This document shows positions 36,691 to 49,480 of a stretch of DNA of 64,000 bases, piece by piece; within the stretch, counting starts at the first letter, position 1, and each line of letters starts with the position of its first letter. The stretch is from contig NC_037649.1 of NCBI RefSeq assembly GCF_003254395.2, positions 6,915,032-6,979,031 on the forward strand, given 5' to 3'. The notes beneath the pieces were generated by a model. The model had not been told where the DNA came from. It saw nothing but the letters and a program-made list of their open reading frames with translations, and did not search any database. This stretch comes from Apis mellifera (taxonomy: Eukaryota > Arthropoda > Insecta > Hymenoptera > Apidae). The translations under genes and the position numbers were made by a program.

Positions 36691-38099
36691 TATTCCAATA
36701 TACGCTTCGAACTAAAGTTCTGGAACTAAATAATAAATAAATAAATCTCAAGCCTATTTCATTTTTGACAATTTTTCCAAACGTGTCTCACATCGTGCAA
36801 AGAAATCTCGTTTCGATATTTTTAACGATTTTTAAATAGAATTGTAAAACAATTTTTCAATCGAAACGAGAGCATCATTAATAATTGTTCACCATCGATT
36901 ATTATCGAATGCTAATGAATTTTTGATCATTTTAACATTTTACGAATATTTGATATTATTGAAATCTGAAATTTCAATAACAATCAAGTAAAAGGATAAT
37001 TAATAATATTCAAAAATATGCAGCCAATTGTATATATTATTGAAGGAATCGACGAGAAGGAGGAAAGAAAAGGAAAAGAAAATTTCACTCGATACTTTTG
37101 CCACCAACTGTATCTCATCGCTTTACATTCAATTAAAATCTTCCGACGAAACAGGGTTTCGCACTTTTCTGTTAAACTAAAATCATTCTCAGCGGGGGAG
37201 GGAGGAGAGGCTTTATTCGCTCGCAGTTGCAAATTGCACGTTTCTCAGCCGCCCGCGGATGACATCGTGCGAACAATCGTGTCGAACAGACACTGTTCAG
37301 CCGCGAACCGTAACCAACGTTCTATAAATCGGCCTCTAATACAACTTGTCCGCTTATATACGCGATGAAAAACCGAGTTAACCAGACGTCTAAGCGTTAA
37401 TTAAAAAAGATTAACAACCGCTCGAGCGAGAAAGGAACGAACGGTGTGTATATATATAGATGGCATTAACGAGTAATTCAGTATAGAATTAGATGTATTA
37501 GATAACAATAGAATTATATTACCCATATTGTTGTTGTTCCTAGGATCAACGAATTTTTCCATTAATTGGGCAAGCATCCATTAATGAATCAATGAAATTA
37601 TTTAAGTTATGATTAAAAGAATTTAGATTCCTCCAGATGTGTATCGTGCCTATTGTGAAAATTTTATTACCGGGGGAGGGGAAATGAATTTATGATAATT
37701 ATCGAACATCAACAATGTGTGTGTGTGTTACTACTACTGTGTCTAAAATAATATACGAGGGAAGAATTTCTTCAGATTCTTAAGGTGGATAAACCTTTGA
37801 AAAAGAAAGAACGCGAAAGAATTGCGCCGGTCGAACGATTTATGCGACGTAATAACGTAATATCGATAAATCGATAACGGTGAGATATCTACAAGACAAT
37901 CGGTGCCATGAAAAAGAAGAAGAAAAAAAAAGAGATCTTTCCCAACTCTTTGCGCGCGCCATTTTCTTTCTAATTTTTCTTTCTCTCTCCCTTTTTTCCT
38001 TTATCTCGCTTTCACGATCGATCCCCGTCAAATAAATTCCGCAAATGCTCCCACACACGAAAATATTACGCAAGCAGGGCGCCTCGCCGCAATGTATCG
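36691..38099. other. Non-coding stretch, no gene seen
   Basis: AT-rich with a GC-richer patch at 37190-37330 containing purine-rich GGGGGAGGGAGG near 37193. A short GT run lies near 37717-37728. No gene recognised. Confidence 0.6.
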
Positions 38100-38780
38100 C
38101 TCTCCTCCGCGAATTGAAAAGCCTATTTGAATTTCCTCTCCCAGAAATTCACCTATTCCCATACTTTCGAAACAAACGGACATTGAATATAACGCGTTCG
38201 AAAATATTATTATCAGAATTTTGATAGAGAACAACTAGGTTCGTGCACGTTCACTTTTCTTTTCTCTCTTTCCTTTGTCAATTCCATCCTTTTCCTTCCC
38301 TTTTCGAAGATGACGAACGAAACTCTCCTCCGCGAATTGAAAAGCCTATTTGAATTTCCTCTCCCAGAAATTCACCTATTCCCATACTTTCGAAACAAAC
38401 GGACATTAAATATAACGCGTTCGAAAATATTATTATCAGAGTTTTGATAGAGAACAACTAGATTCGTGCACGTTCTTTATCAATTTCTTATCTCTCTTTC
38501 CTTTGTCAATTCCATCCCTTTCTTTCTCTTTTCGAAGATGACGAACGAAACTCTCCTCCACGAATTGAAAAGCCTATTTGAATTTCCTCTCCCAGAAGTT
38601 CACCTATTCCCATACTTTCGAAACAAACGGACATTGAATATAACGCGTTCGAAAATATTATTATCAGAGTTTTGATAAAGAACAACTAGATTCGTGCACG
38701 TTCTTTATCAATTTCTTCTCTTTCTCTTTCCTTTGTCAATTCCATCCCTTTCCCTTCCTTCTCGAAGATGATGAACAAAA
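38100..38780. repeat. Tandem array, 3 copies of ~225 bp with a shared frame
   Basis: Copies begin at about 38100, 38323 and 38551; the last fades near 38780. Each contains one plus-strand frame ending at the same point: copy 2 is 38310-38447 and copy 3 is 38538-38675, both opening with ATG and 45 codons long. Copy 1 lacks the ATG but is open to a stop at 38222-38224. The product begins MTNETLL(R/H)ELKSLFEF. Over the shared codons there are four variable sites: two silent, one R/H and one I/V. No family is recognised, and a recent non-coding duplication would look much the same. Confidence 0.9.
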
Positions 38781-39058
38781 GAAGATGGATTTTATCGACT
38801 CTACATGATGTTTCTTGGTAAATAAATTACTTTCCTCTTTTGATGTCAACCCAGTCACCGATATTCCAAAATAACCAGGGAAACACGGGATGAGTGAAAT
38901 CGTCTTAATCGCGATTGAAATTTTTTTCCATGCGCGATATTTTCAATGAAATCGCGATGGAGATAGGCAACAATGTTCCCCGATAAATTTCACCAGCTAC
39001 GATCAGGTTTGACGAGGCAGCAAGTGGCCCAAACGATCCGAATCTGTTCTTCGCTCAT

Positions 39059-39060
<2 letters not shown>
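38781..39060. other. Short non-coding interval
   Basis: Nothing recognised between the tandem array and the TC microsatellite. Confidence 0.6.

Positions 39061-39099
<39 letters not shown>
39061..39099. repeat. (TC)19 microsatellite
   Basis: A perfect TC run of 39 bases; a second short one is at 39161-39174. GAGA-type factors can bind such tracts in insects, so a chromatin role is possible but not shown. Confidence 0.97.
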
Positions 39100-39101
<2 letters not shown>

Positions 39102-39182
39102 ATGGATTGCGTTATGAATAGAAAAACGACGACGTGGGATCGTGATCGAGAGGAGGGCTGGCTCTCTCTCTCTCGATCAAAG

Positions 39183-39208
39183 AACCGTGTTCGGGCCCGG
39201 ACACGGTT
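39183..39208. promoter_or_regulatory. 26-bp near-perfect palindrome
   Basis: AACCGTGT and ACACGGTT flank TCGGGCCCGG. Read against its own complement, the 26-mer differs at only one symmetric pair (T opposite G). It has no loop, is unusually GC-rich for this window and lies 84 bp from the TC microsatellite. This is consistent with a dimeric factor site or a cruciform-prone element; the factor is unknown. Confidence 0.5.
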
Positions 39209-41200
39209 TTCACGAGATAAAGCAAGCGAGGATGAGTTGCACGGACAATGTAACACGGTGAATTTTAATCGATCTCCATTTATGCGCGTAACCTAATCTG
39301 TATCCTAGGCGTGTAGTATCGTGAGAGCCTAGGTTTTCGTGAGAGTGTACGGTATATTTTCTAATAATAATAACAATCTTCGCAAAAACGGGGATTCTTT
39401 CGTCACCGTTTTGCAATCTCGACGCGCAACCTCGATCGAAGATTTTGGGATAAATTCGTGATTATGATCGCGGAGAATTTTATTCGTTTCGTTTCTTTTA
39501 TTTATCATGAGAAATCTTTTCTATTCGGGAGAAATCGAAAGTTGAGAAGATTCGCCTTGTTGGAGAAGATGGAAATTTCAGATCAATGTTTGTAGATACA
39601 GTTTTTGTAAGAATTATTTTATATACGATTATTGGTGTTGGTCTTTCGAATGAATTTTTTTTTTTCTTACTTCTTTCGCGGTTAGATCCAAAAATTGCAT
39701 ACACATTTATATATATGTATATCGTAATTTTGATATATCGATATCGGGAAATCCGGACAACGTTTCTCACAAGTGTTAAGGCACGATGATTTAACATTAG
39801 CGATAATAACGATTGATCGATAAAAATTAGAAATCCTTTACCATAAATCAAGCGTTACACAATCGATCCGAGTATCGAGATAATCATAAAATGCCACCTG
39901 ATCTTTCTTAATTATTCCAAGCCTAGCTTGCGAAAAGAAATATTGAGATCTCAGATTAGAGATATCTTGAGATATCGATCAAAATTATCAAAGGAAAAAA
40001 AAAAAGAAAAAAAGAAAAAGAAGAAAAAAAGAAGGAGAGAAGAAAAAGAACTCTTGGTTCGTGACTCGTTGATCACCCGATCACAACTTTTTGCGTTTGT
40101 TCAATTAAGCGGGAATTAACGCACACGAAAACGACACGGCATGGAACGCAAGTGAATGGTTCACCATCTATCTCTTTGCCAAAGCGTGCATTACCAAGCG
40201 TCCACGCGGAACGCTTACGTGATCGAATATCTTTTTCTACGTCTCGCTATCACACGAGAAAATTTATTAGCCGATAACAACGGACTTTACTCTCGCCGTG
40301 TATCTTACGGCCGTTTACGGCCGTTTTAAAGAAAAAAAAAAAGAAAAAAAAAAAAAAAAGGGGGAGGGAAAAAATCGAGTTAAAAGCTCGATTTATGTTC
40401 TCCAACTTCAACTTCTGCGGCTCGATTGCATAATAAAGACGATGGATGGAAACGTGCACAAACATCGTTACACTCGTGATTGTGCATTAATTAATGCTCG
40501 TGAACGCAACGTTCATCGTTGTTAATTTACCTCGCGTTAACGGCACGCGTTTTCGTTTGGTAACGAGCGAATAATAGCCTTTTCGAGCGAAGGATATACA
40601 CACGTAGGTCGCCTTTGCATTGTACACCCAAGGTGATGGAAATTATTTCGCACGTAAAAAATATATATTCTGTTTGCCGCAGAAACGAGGGGCGAAAATC
40701 GGAATGAATGGTTTATATTCGATAATTGCTGTTATTTTTCCCCATATCTGTCTATATACCAAGGTGCAACAATGCAAATAACGTAACGTATTTAATTCTT
40801 CCGTATCGTAGATCACGTTCCCGTGGCGCAGCATGCAAATATAACATTCCATCAAAGCAATGCTCCATGAAATACTTGGATTAACGAACATATACGTCGC
40901 GTATAATGCACGATTATCTTTCACGTGAACTTTCTTCAATGATCAATGAATAAAATTTCTATATATACATATATACATACATTTGTATCTTAAAAAGACA
41001 CAAATTATTCTTTTTACGAGACTCATTTTTCAAAACTTTTTAAATTTCCAAGGATCTAAAATCCTTGCTTCCCTTGAAATAAAATAAAATAAAAGGATCT
41101 AGATACGGAATACGTAATACGAAATATCGATCCCATTTGAAAGAGCAGAAATAATTAAACGGTTCATTGATCGATTTCCCAACAATCTGGGAAAAGCGTG
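39209..41200. other. Non-coding stretch with purine tracts
   Basis: Purine tracts at 39991-40050 and 40328-40374 dominate. A direct/inverted TTACGGCCGT doublet lies near 40306-40326. No gene recognised. Confidence 0.6.
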
Positions 41201-42598
41201 AACAGGTACAGGGCCAACACGATAGGTGTTCGTCACGCTTCGCAACAATTATTCCCCTCAACCGAATACCGATAAATCGTGTCATTTGCAACTCCGACAG
41301 CAAATCCTTTATCTCGTTGCACGCGAACGCGCGACATTTCCAATGAATTATCGCGCGCCTCCGGAAGAAGGGAAACAAGAGTGTTTACGCTCGGTGTGGA
41401 AACGTAAACGCGAACGTTTCGCACGACAGATGAGGGTTGCAAAAGTGAGCGTCGTTTTCTGTCTTCGATAGTCGGCCGCTCGCTTTATATGGAGCCAGGT
41501 GCTGGCCAATACTGGCGTATAAAACCAATGTTTTATAATCGTAAGAAATATTATTTAGACCGCATTCCTGGCCAAATGAATGTAAATCAGGTTGCCGCGA
41601 GTGGCTATTAGAGGTATATCGAGGAATAAGGGAAAGGCGAGGGCCACGTTTATATTTTCTAAATTCGTGTTTCGATTTGCATATATATAAACGGAAAGTT
41701 AATCATCCAGTGAAACCGAGGAGTCAAAAACTCGAGTTATCTAACTAAGAGGAAGCGATACCGCGAGAGATATATTTTACTGATGCTTCCGGTTAATTTA
41801 ATCGTTATATTTATATTACATATACTATTTCTACGAAATAATATCGTAAATACGTTTCGAAAAATTGTCGAGAAATCGTCTTAATATTGAGTTGACCGAA
41901 AAAGAAAATGTCGAAACTATTCGAAATTCGGAGCATCCACTTTCCAACATCCGCGTATTATAAAGAAACGGTAATCGCAACTGTTGCAAAATCTCTCTGA
42001 GAAGTCTCATTATTCTAACGAGAGAATCGAAAGGAACTGAAGGAAAAAAGAAGAAAATCTGCATCTGCGCAACGCATACTTTCAAAACCTTAAGAGAATC
42101 ACACTGCTTGCTTGAGAATATCATTGGAGAAAAACTATTTCCGTCCATCCCTTTACATCCATTCCTTTCTATACACTCGAAACAAAAGGTGTTCAACAAT
42201 TACGTTTCAAAAAATTTCACACCAAAGAAAAACATTTCTCCCATTCTCTCCCAACACGTTGAGAACAACAATTACGCAAGCCAAACGATATTCTCGATAT
42301 TCTCCCATCTCCCGGAATCGATCCAGCCTCCCTGCATTCATGCATTGCACTCGTCCACGCATTGTGTTCGACTTTGCACTGTGTACCGCAAGCGGTGTTG
42401 CTACGTCACGAGTTCGAGTGGGTGCCACACCCACCCCGTGCCCAGGCGTGGTACGTGGGAGACACTTCAATGCCAAGAATGCGGCGTAAAAGTGGTTCCG
42501 TTTCGAGCGGAGGCGATTTTGAAGCGGCCCAAACGCTCTTGTTCCACCACGGAGTGCACGCGACTCCGAGCAAATGACCACGTAACTGGCATTAAAGG
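41201..42598. other. Non-coding with GC-richer islands, no confident exon
   Basis: Two islands, 41200-41480 and 42330-42598, stand above the AT-rich background. In the second, frames are open on both strands: about 164 codons on the plus strand at 42108-42602 and 221 codons on the minus strand at 42207-42872. The segment 42415-42450 is rich in CACCC/GGGTG words. The plus-strand product includes two CxxC-like cysteines (QCQEC) but no recognisable domain. Confidence 0.4.
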
Positions 42599-42976
42599 TT
42601 AGATAATATCCGCGATCGTGCGCGCCCTTTCCCTTCCCTCGTCCTTCGAATCGAATTCTCTTTGCCTCGGGAAACAAGTGCATCGTCGAAAGGATGTTCT
42701 TCGAAGATGAATCTCTTTCTCGATATTTTCTATAAACGAGGAATTTCTCTGTGTGCTTTTTTCCTAAATTAAAAAGAAGAGTAAGACTTAGATAATATCC
42801 GCGATCGTGCGCGCCCTTTCCCTTCCCTCGTCCTTCGAATCGAATTCTCTTTGCCTCGGGAAACAAGTGCATCGTCGAAAGGATGTTCTTCGAAGATGAA
42901 TCTCTTTCTCGATATTTTCTGTAAACGAGGAATTTCTCTGTGTGCTTTTTTCCTGAATTAAAAAGAAGAGTAAGAC
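42599..42976. repeat. Recent tandem duplication, 2 x 189 bp
   Basis: Copies 42599-42787 and 42788-42976 are the same length and differ at only two positions, both A/G. Because 189 is a multiple of three, a minus-strand frame (42207-42872) passes through both copies without interruption and repeats the peptide beginning MHLFPEAKRIRFEGRGKG. The near identity points to a young duplication, or to an assembly artefact from collapsed or expanded alleles. Confidence 0.95.
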
Positions 42977-43970
42977 TTTAAGAAATCCTTATTTATACAT
43001 CTTTAAAGATTCTCTCGTAATACGTTCTAAGTGATTTCCAAGTAGTTTATAGCTATTTCCATAGCAATATCAAAAATTTGTAATAATTTACAGCTACAAT
43101 TTAGAGTTTATGGTGGAATAATGTATCTAGCTTTATATATGAATATGTACTTACCATCATCGAGTCTTTTAAATATAAATTAAACTTCTAATTCCTTCGA
43201 TTCGTAAGACGATAAATATATTGATTTATACACTTCGATATCATTCAAACCACCGTTATACTTCAAATCGACGAGAAGTGCGGATATTTATGAACGCTAT
43301 AATAAATATATTCTATGAACTGAAGTATGGACTGTGTATCATACATACCCACACATACAAACAATGTAATACACGTCGAAAATACGCGTCAATGGTTGAA
43401 ATACCTAGAATTTTAAATCAATTCTGAAATTAAACGATCCCATTAGAAATTCCTCCGTTTCCATTCACAATATTCCGAAGTTGACGGCCCCAATTTACCA
43501 ATTTAAACCTGTAAACGGATTCAAATGGTTGTGAAGAAGAAAAAGAAATCTCGGTCATTATCAAACTAAACGACTTCCCTTCCTTTCGAGCACCCGTTTG
43601 AATAAGCGTGTCACGTTAAGCGTGATACCTCGGAGGCTGAAATGAAAATCGGTTCGAATTATCATCAACACCTGGACACCAACATCCACCGCTCTCGCTT
43701 AACCTTTCCGCGCCAACTCCCATTCCCATGAAGTTGCGTTGTTAAGCCATTGGACACGTGTTCACAAGAACATCTTCTGTTAACAAGAATGGCACGTGCT
43801 GAAACAGAAAAAAAGAAAAACGTGAGCGTGGAACAGTTTCCCCGAGATCGAGTAAAGAATCCATTTATGGCAGTTTCATTAATTGAAACGGTCTTCGAGT
43901 AACTCGAGAATGAACTTGATGACAGCCAAGCAAAGAAGATCCCCTTGAGAGTCTCAAGTTCACGGTTTCT
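42977..43970. other. Non-coding stretch, no gene seen
   Basis: AT-rich to about 43440, then more mixed. No recognised frame, RNA gene or repeat. Confidence 0.6.
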
Positions 43971-43994
43971 CTATCTCTCTCTCTCTCTCTCTCT
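43971..43994. repeat. (CT)n microsatellite
   Basis: About eleven CT units in a GC-richer context. Confidence 0.93.
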
Positions 43995-44216
43995 GACTCG
44001 TGGCCTGGGTTAATGAAACTTGCATCATCGTCGCTCGCCGAGTCGCTCGTTCAGACTTGGTTGCATCATCGAAGATCGTTGCACCTTTGCTCGTCCTCGA
44101 TCATTGAGCAAGATCACGGATCTTCTTTCACAGAAATTCTCTCCTTCCTTTTTGCGAAAGATTCGATTTTCATCGGTTCATAGAGGAAGGAGGAATGATC
44201 TCTGTGAAATCTTGAA

Positions 44217-44492
44217 GGGGAGGAAAACAGTTTTCCAATTTTTATTCGGGAAATTGAGAAGAAATGAAGATTGAATTATCTGTATTTTCATATAGATTCA
44301 CGAGACATTCGCAGGAAACGAGATTTTTATCCGATAAATGATCACGAAGAAAGATCTTTTATTTCGATAAGGAAAGGAGCTTTGTTCGATTAAAATAATT
44401 TGACGATTGTTTCCATTCGGGGAACGATCGAAGGAGGATCGAGAGAATTGTTATCGGGAAATTTTCTGATTGGAAAACTGTTTTTCCACCCC
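44217..44492. repeat. Inverted repeat, ~23-bp arms, ~230-bp spacer
   Basis: Left arm 44217-44239 and right arm 44469-44492 pair in inverted orientation with one substitution and one extra T. The shared core is GGAAAACAGTTTTCCAAT. Directly after the right arm is a perfect CCATTCGT/ACGAATGG hairpin (44495-44513). The arms could be short terminal inverted repeats of a small relic transposon. Confidence 0.6.
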
Positions 44493-44513
44493 AGCCATTC
44501 GTGAAACGAATGG

Positions 44514-46140
44514 GAGTGCTTCGAGAAGAAAACTTCAGCAGACATTCTTGAAATTAGAAAAATTAGATCGTCGAATATTTTCTTATGGAATCTCATTTCT
44601 GAAAGTTAATCGTTCGATATTCAAAGGTATAAAATGAATATGCGGAAACGGTGTCGTGAGATCGAATTTATCGAAGTTATCGGGACAAATAAGGAAAGAA
44701 GGTTGAAAAAGTTTCGGTTTCACGATTGGATAATTCCGATGTTGGATTAAATGTTAATTGAAGTTGAGTAAAAAATGTGTTATACCTTCTTTTTCCATTA
44801 CGTATATATGAGGTAGTTAGCTAAGTAAGATTGAAACCGGGACAATCAATTTTAATAGCATTTCACTCCATTATTTATTACTTTTCCACAAATAGATTTA
44901 CTTTAATTGGTTTCGCGATTAAACTTTCGTTCTCAAGCAATTCGTAGCCAGAAATTGCCGGAACGCACAACGAGATAATAGTTGCGACGACAAGTGGCAA
45001 CAAAATCGGATAATCCTTCTCCTTCCAAATTCTTCTTCCCTCCGATCTTTCCCAAACTTCTTCCACAATTCGCGAGGATTAATTTCCTCCTCGATATCCT
45101 TTCCGACCAATTTTTAACAAAAAAACGAATCAAAGACGGTAAAAGTCGAGCGAAGAAAAATCCTCTTTTACGATCCCTCTCGAGGAATCAAGCACGGTTG
45201 AAAATGGATCCCCTTCCCTTTCGTCGAGGAGAACGATATAGCAGTCGCCGTTTAATGGCTCGAACAGGTTTCAACGCGCTTTCAAATTCGTTTCACCTTT
45301 GCTGGAATAACACCAGGTGTCGGAACAAGAACACAATCCCTCCCCTCCCCCCCCCGACAGAGACTTTCAACGAGCGTTCAACATCCTGGCTGCATAGTTA
45401 CACGATTGTTCACAAAAAAAGAAAATGGGCGGGCAGGCAGTGGACAACGTTTCCCCGTAATGAACGAGGGCCAAAAGAAACAGAAGGCTGGTAACGTTTC
45501 TAATTAGAACGGGAAGGAGAGGAGGGAAGGAAGGAAATAATAGGTTTTCCGTCGGGAAGGCGAGGAAGGAGGATTGTTATGAAATTTTCTTAACGATCAA
45601 TGGATCAACCGATTCCGATTCAAGCGGCTCGATCGTTGCGAATGCTCGCGTTTAACGAGATTCTTGATTGCGACATTCCCGCCCTAACACCTTGATCCGT
45701 TTGAATCGCCGCAGGTGATGATGGATTAATCGAGAATGTGCCCGATTCATAAAGATTCCGATCCGTGACGATTGATCGGTGATCGGTGGTGATAATTGCG
45801 CGAATGAATGACGCCTGATAACGCTTTAGAGAAGGTGGACAGACGGATGGAATCGATGGATAATGTCGAGAGGTAAATTAGACGTGATTAGCAATGATTT
45901 TTTTTGTTTTTTTTTGTGAGTAAAGAATAAATTATTCGCCGTTGATGGAAAAAGTTAATAGGCAGTAAGGTGCGGTTGACAGTAATTTTTTCTTCCAGGA
46001 TAAATTTTGAACGGTTATTTGCACAGCGAGAGAATAGTCGTGTGGAATTATAATAATTTATAATTCGAAGAATTAATATTTATTGAATTTTATTTTTTTT
46101 TTATGGCGACAGATGCGTTATTAAAAGCATCTTGGAAAAT
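44514..46140. other. Non-coding stretch, no gene seen
   Basis: Several overlapping frames at 44878-45494 on both strands reflect a GC-richer, purine/pyrimidine-biased patch with a C-run at about 45345-45355. No family resemblance. The remainder is plain AT-rich DNA. Confidence 0.55.
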
Positions 46141-46144
46141 GCAG

Positions 46145-46188
46145 TGTATATATATATGTGTGTGTGTGTGTATGTGTGTATATATATT
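46145..46188. repeat. Compound (TA)n(TG)n(TA)n microsatellite
   Basis: TA units pass into about seven TG units, a short interruption, then TA again. Confidence 0.95.
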
Positions 46189-49100
46189 GTTCGAAGAATT
46201 ATGAAAATTATGGTTATGCGGCAATAATCGGCAACCGGTTCCTCAACTTCCGCATGTGTGACTGGTAATAATTTTTTTATCCACTTTTATTTCTGTTTGG
46301 TAACATGTGCCTACGTAAAATAATGTTTTGTGTTTTACAACTTTCCTATTAGTTGCTAAATATACAATTATATATTTCGCACTTTTTAAGGAAAGCGTGT
46401 ATAACTCTGAAAATTTTATTAATGGCCGGTGCATAAAATTTTCGCTAATGATTGAAAAAATTCCAAACGTCGAATAAAATAAAATAAGATATTCATTGCT
46501 TATTCAAAGTTAGCGTGTAATACGTAACGTAAACGAAAAGATAAAAGCAACAACAATAAAAAAAATTGAAATTTTACTCCAAATAAATGCTAAATCCAAG
46601 AGTTAACTTAGATACACACTGTATACTCGTATAATCTCGTTATGCCTCCACTTGCATGAAATTGCAATTCGTTGTCTCGCTGATTTATTATTATACGGAA
46701 TATCGTCTCTATTTCATTTACGAACAATTAAACGTTTAAACGAAATCAAGCATCGTCGAGACGTCGAATTGTCATATCAAAATACAGAGAGAATTGCGTT
46801 TATGAAATGAATTCTCACCGCGCGGTTAATGGGATTCCAATTACGTGGAATCGGCGCAATGTGCGCGCGATCAAAGCAGAATTGAAAGAATTCCATAGCT
46901 GTATTTTAATTACGTATCCACGCGTGGGACGAATTGCGAACATCGTCGTGTCGCAAACAGAAATATGGCAAAAGAGCATCCGGCTTCTTTTTTTCCAATA
47001 ACATCCGGTTGCAGGCAAAACTTTCGCAAAATTGCGAAACAAATGAAATTTTTGCAAAATTTCTCGAATCAATCGTTCGATTCTGTACGAGAAATTTTTG
47101 ACGAAAGTTAAATAATATTTAATTGGTTGGTCGGTGGTCCATTCTTCGATCGAATGAAATTATCTCACGATTTACAGTTCTCGACAGTTATTTTCATCAA
47201 TTGATATTGATACGTTGAAAGAGATGATTAATCTCACACGGCTGTATTCCGATGATGAATCTGGATCGGCCATACACGGAATCGAAGGAATTATCGCGTC
47301 CACCTAATGTAAATTAAATATCCTAATATGCAAATTCGATAACGCGGCGAGTTCGATCGTCATAAATCAGAATCTTAATCAAGAATGATGTGTTTTTAAA
47401 CATTCTAACGGTGATGAAATACGAGAGGATATTTAAATTAAAAATGTTTTCTGTCTCATAATGGAAATTTGTCAAGATTGAGACATCACGTTCGTGATAA
47501 ATGATTACGATTAAAAAAAAATCGTGCATATCATTTGTCATAGAATAGAAAATCTTAACGACTCCAAAGAGAGAGAGGAAGAGAAAAAAAAATACCTGCA
47601 TACTTTTGAAATACTAAAAGAAGCTAAAGAATTTGATATCTGACATTCAGTCAGGTTCAGTGAATTCTGATGTCGTATTAATTAACCACACGGTGAAACG
47701 TATCAAATAGGACGTAAGTAAACGTTTTACGAATATGAATAACATTAAAGACCGTGTTTATCACGAAAGTAATTATTCATAATTATTTAAGAGAGAGACA
47801 AAAGCTAAATAAATGCAGTTCCATGAATCCATTATTACTTCCACTATTATTACCTAACAAGCAAGCGCAGACGCAAATTTCTTGGTTTTACTACCTTTTC
47901 AACGACTATAAACGCAGCCAGTCAAAGTATCGTGAAATGCTCATTCTCTTTCACGTTCGACCGTTTTGCAATTGTTTAATCGTGCTCACATTGTTATCCG
48001 GTATTTCTTTCTTTTCCTCCTTTTTCTTTTTTAAATACAAAAAAAATTCCCCACTCGCACGTAAAATTTTTAAACCGAGCTTACATTATCGCACAAGAAG
48101 ATCAATCGTTTCGTTCGAATTCGAATCATTACATTTTCGCGACATTGGACCCGTCAATATTAAAACATCTCGAGTTCGCTTCTATCTAAATTCGATCGTG
48201 CTTCGGTCTAAATTCGGAACACGAGGTCACCGAAGGTCCAACAGCTATGTGCGGCGATGCTCTTCTAAACTGGAATCATGTTGCGTTAATAAATCATCGT
48301 CGACTCATAAATTACGAAACCTTATCTCGATTGACTAACTAACATTATTAAATCTCTAAGGAAAGGAAGACGAAATGACGCAAGGTGTTCAATCAACAGT
48401 TTGATTAGTCACACTGTCCTGAACTCTCTATTCTAATTTTTCGCGATTGCAAATAAATTATTGATAAAGATTCAACCAGATTTCCTATTTCATATATATA
48501 TTTATATTTTTCTTTATTTTCATTTCTTTCTTGAAAACTTGAAAAGGATTCTCGTCCTTCTCGAATTTAATTTAATTTTCTCAAGCAACGATGTTACGTT
48601 ATCTCAATATAGTTGCACGAGATCTCTTCGATACCTTAATGATCGTAAAGTGGCATAAAATTCTTAATATACTAAGAGATCACAAACACGAGATGATCGT
48701 CGAATCGTGGTACAGGAATTACCTTAATGTGGTCACAAAAATAAATCGAACGCGTTAAACTTGTTGATTCAAAATTCTCGATCACTCTTTTTATCACTCG
48801 TATAATTTTCAAACGAATCACCGATCATCAGGCCATAAAATGTATTATTCCTATGATTCCACACAGGAAATCGGATTCGATTTCGTTCGACGATCGTGTT
48901 TGTCGAATCTTTGGCAAAAATATAAACACGATTCGTATGTACATATTGATCGTATGTATATAATTCGCATATATCATATATTCGTTTGCAACTTCGAACA
49001 TTGTATTTTATCCAAACCTATTCGTTCTCGGATTTCTGATATATACGCTTCGCTGCTGTGAGATATTTTAAAGATTCGAAGGTCACTTTTGGTCGAGGAT

Positions 49101-49255
49101 ATTTTCGAACGAATTCCGTCATATTTTCACACGTGGAAATTTTGCTTTTTATCGTAAATATTATTCCATTTATTTTATATCTTATGCCACTTTTCCTTCC
49201 ACTATTCCCTTTTTATCAAACGAAATCTTATTTTTAGTATATTTCTTTATATTCC
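46189..49255. other. AT-rich non-coding stretch, no gene seen
   Basis: A plus-strand frame of about 194 codons (47754-48338) is basic and serine/phenylalanine-rich with no recognised motif. No repeats beyond homopolymer runs were found. Confidence 0.55.
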
Positions 49256-49480
49256 TTGCTTGCATTATCTTTCCAATTACCGAAATTGGTATTTTCGTTA
49301 TCTTTTCGCCGTTTCATTTCTGCAATTTCTTCTATTTCTTCTTCTATTTCCCTTTTTATCCGCCCTGTTTACATTATCTTTTCCAATTAATCGGAATCGT
49401 ATTTTTCTTTCTTCACCTAGTTTCACGTTCTATTTCTTGCGAATCTTTTTCCGTTTCTATTCTTTTTTTCTATTTTTGTT
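49256..49480. repeat. Diverged tandem duplication in a pyrimidine tract
   Basis: Two blocks about 111 bp apart (from 49256 and from 49367) share CATTATCTTTTCCAATTA-like openings and GGTATTTT/CGTATTTT continuations. The pyrimidine bias makes the alignment less certain. Confidence 0.45.

Noticed and set aside
42410..42450. AGTTCGAGTGGGTGCC, which looks briefly like a tRNA T-arm (B-box)
   Set aside because: No acceptor stem, D-arm or anticodon arm can be built around it.
44982..45494. 170-codon open frame on the plus strand with several minus-strand frames
   Set aside because: All arise in one GC-richer, strand-biased patch; no motif supports any of them.
47754..48338. 194-codon open frame on the plus strand
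   Set aside because: Basic, low-information product with no recognised motif; the flanks are plain AT-rich DNA.
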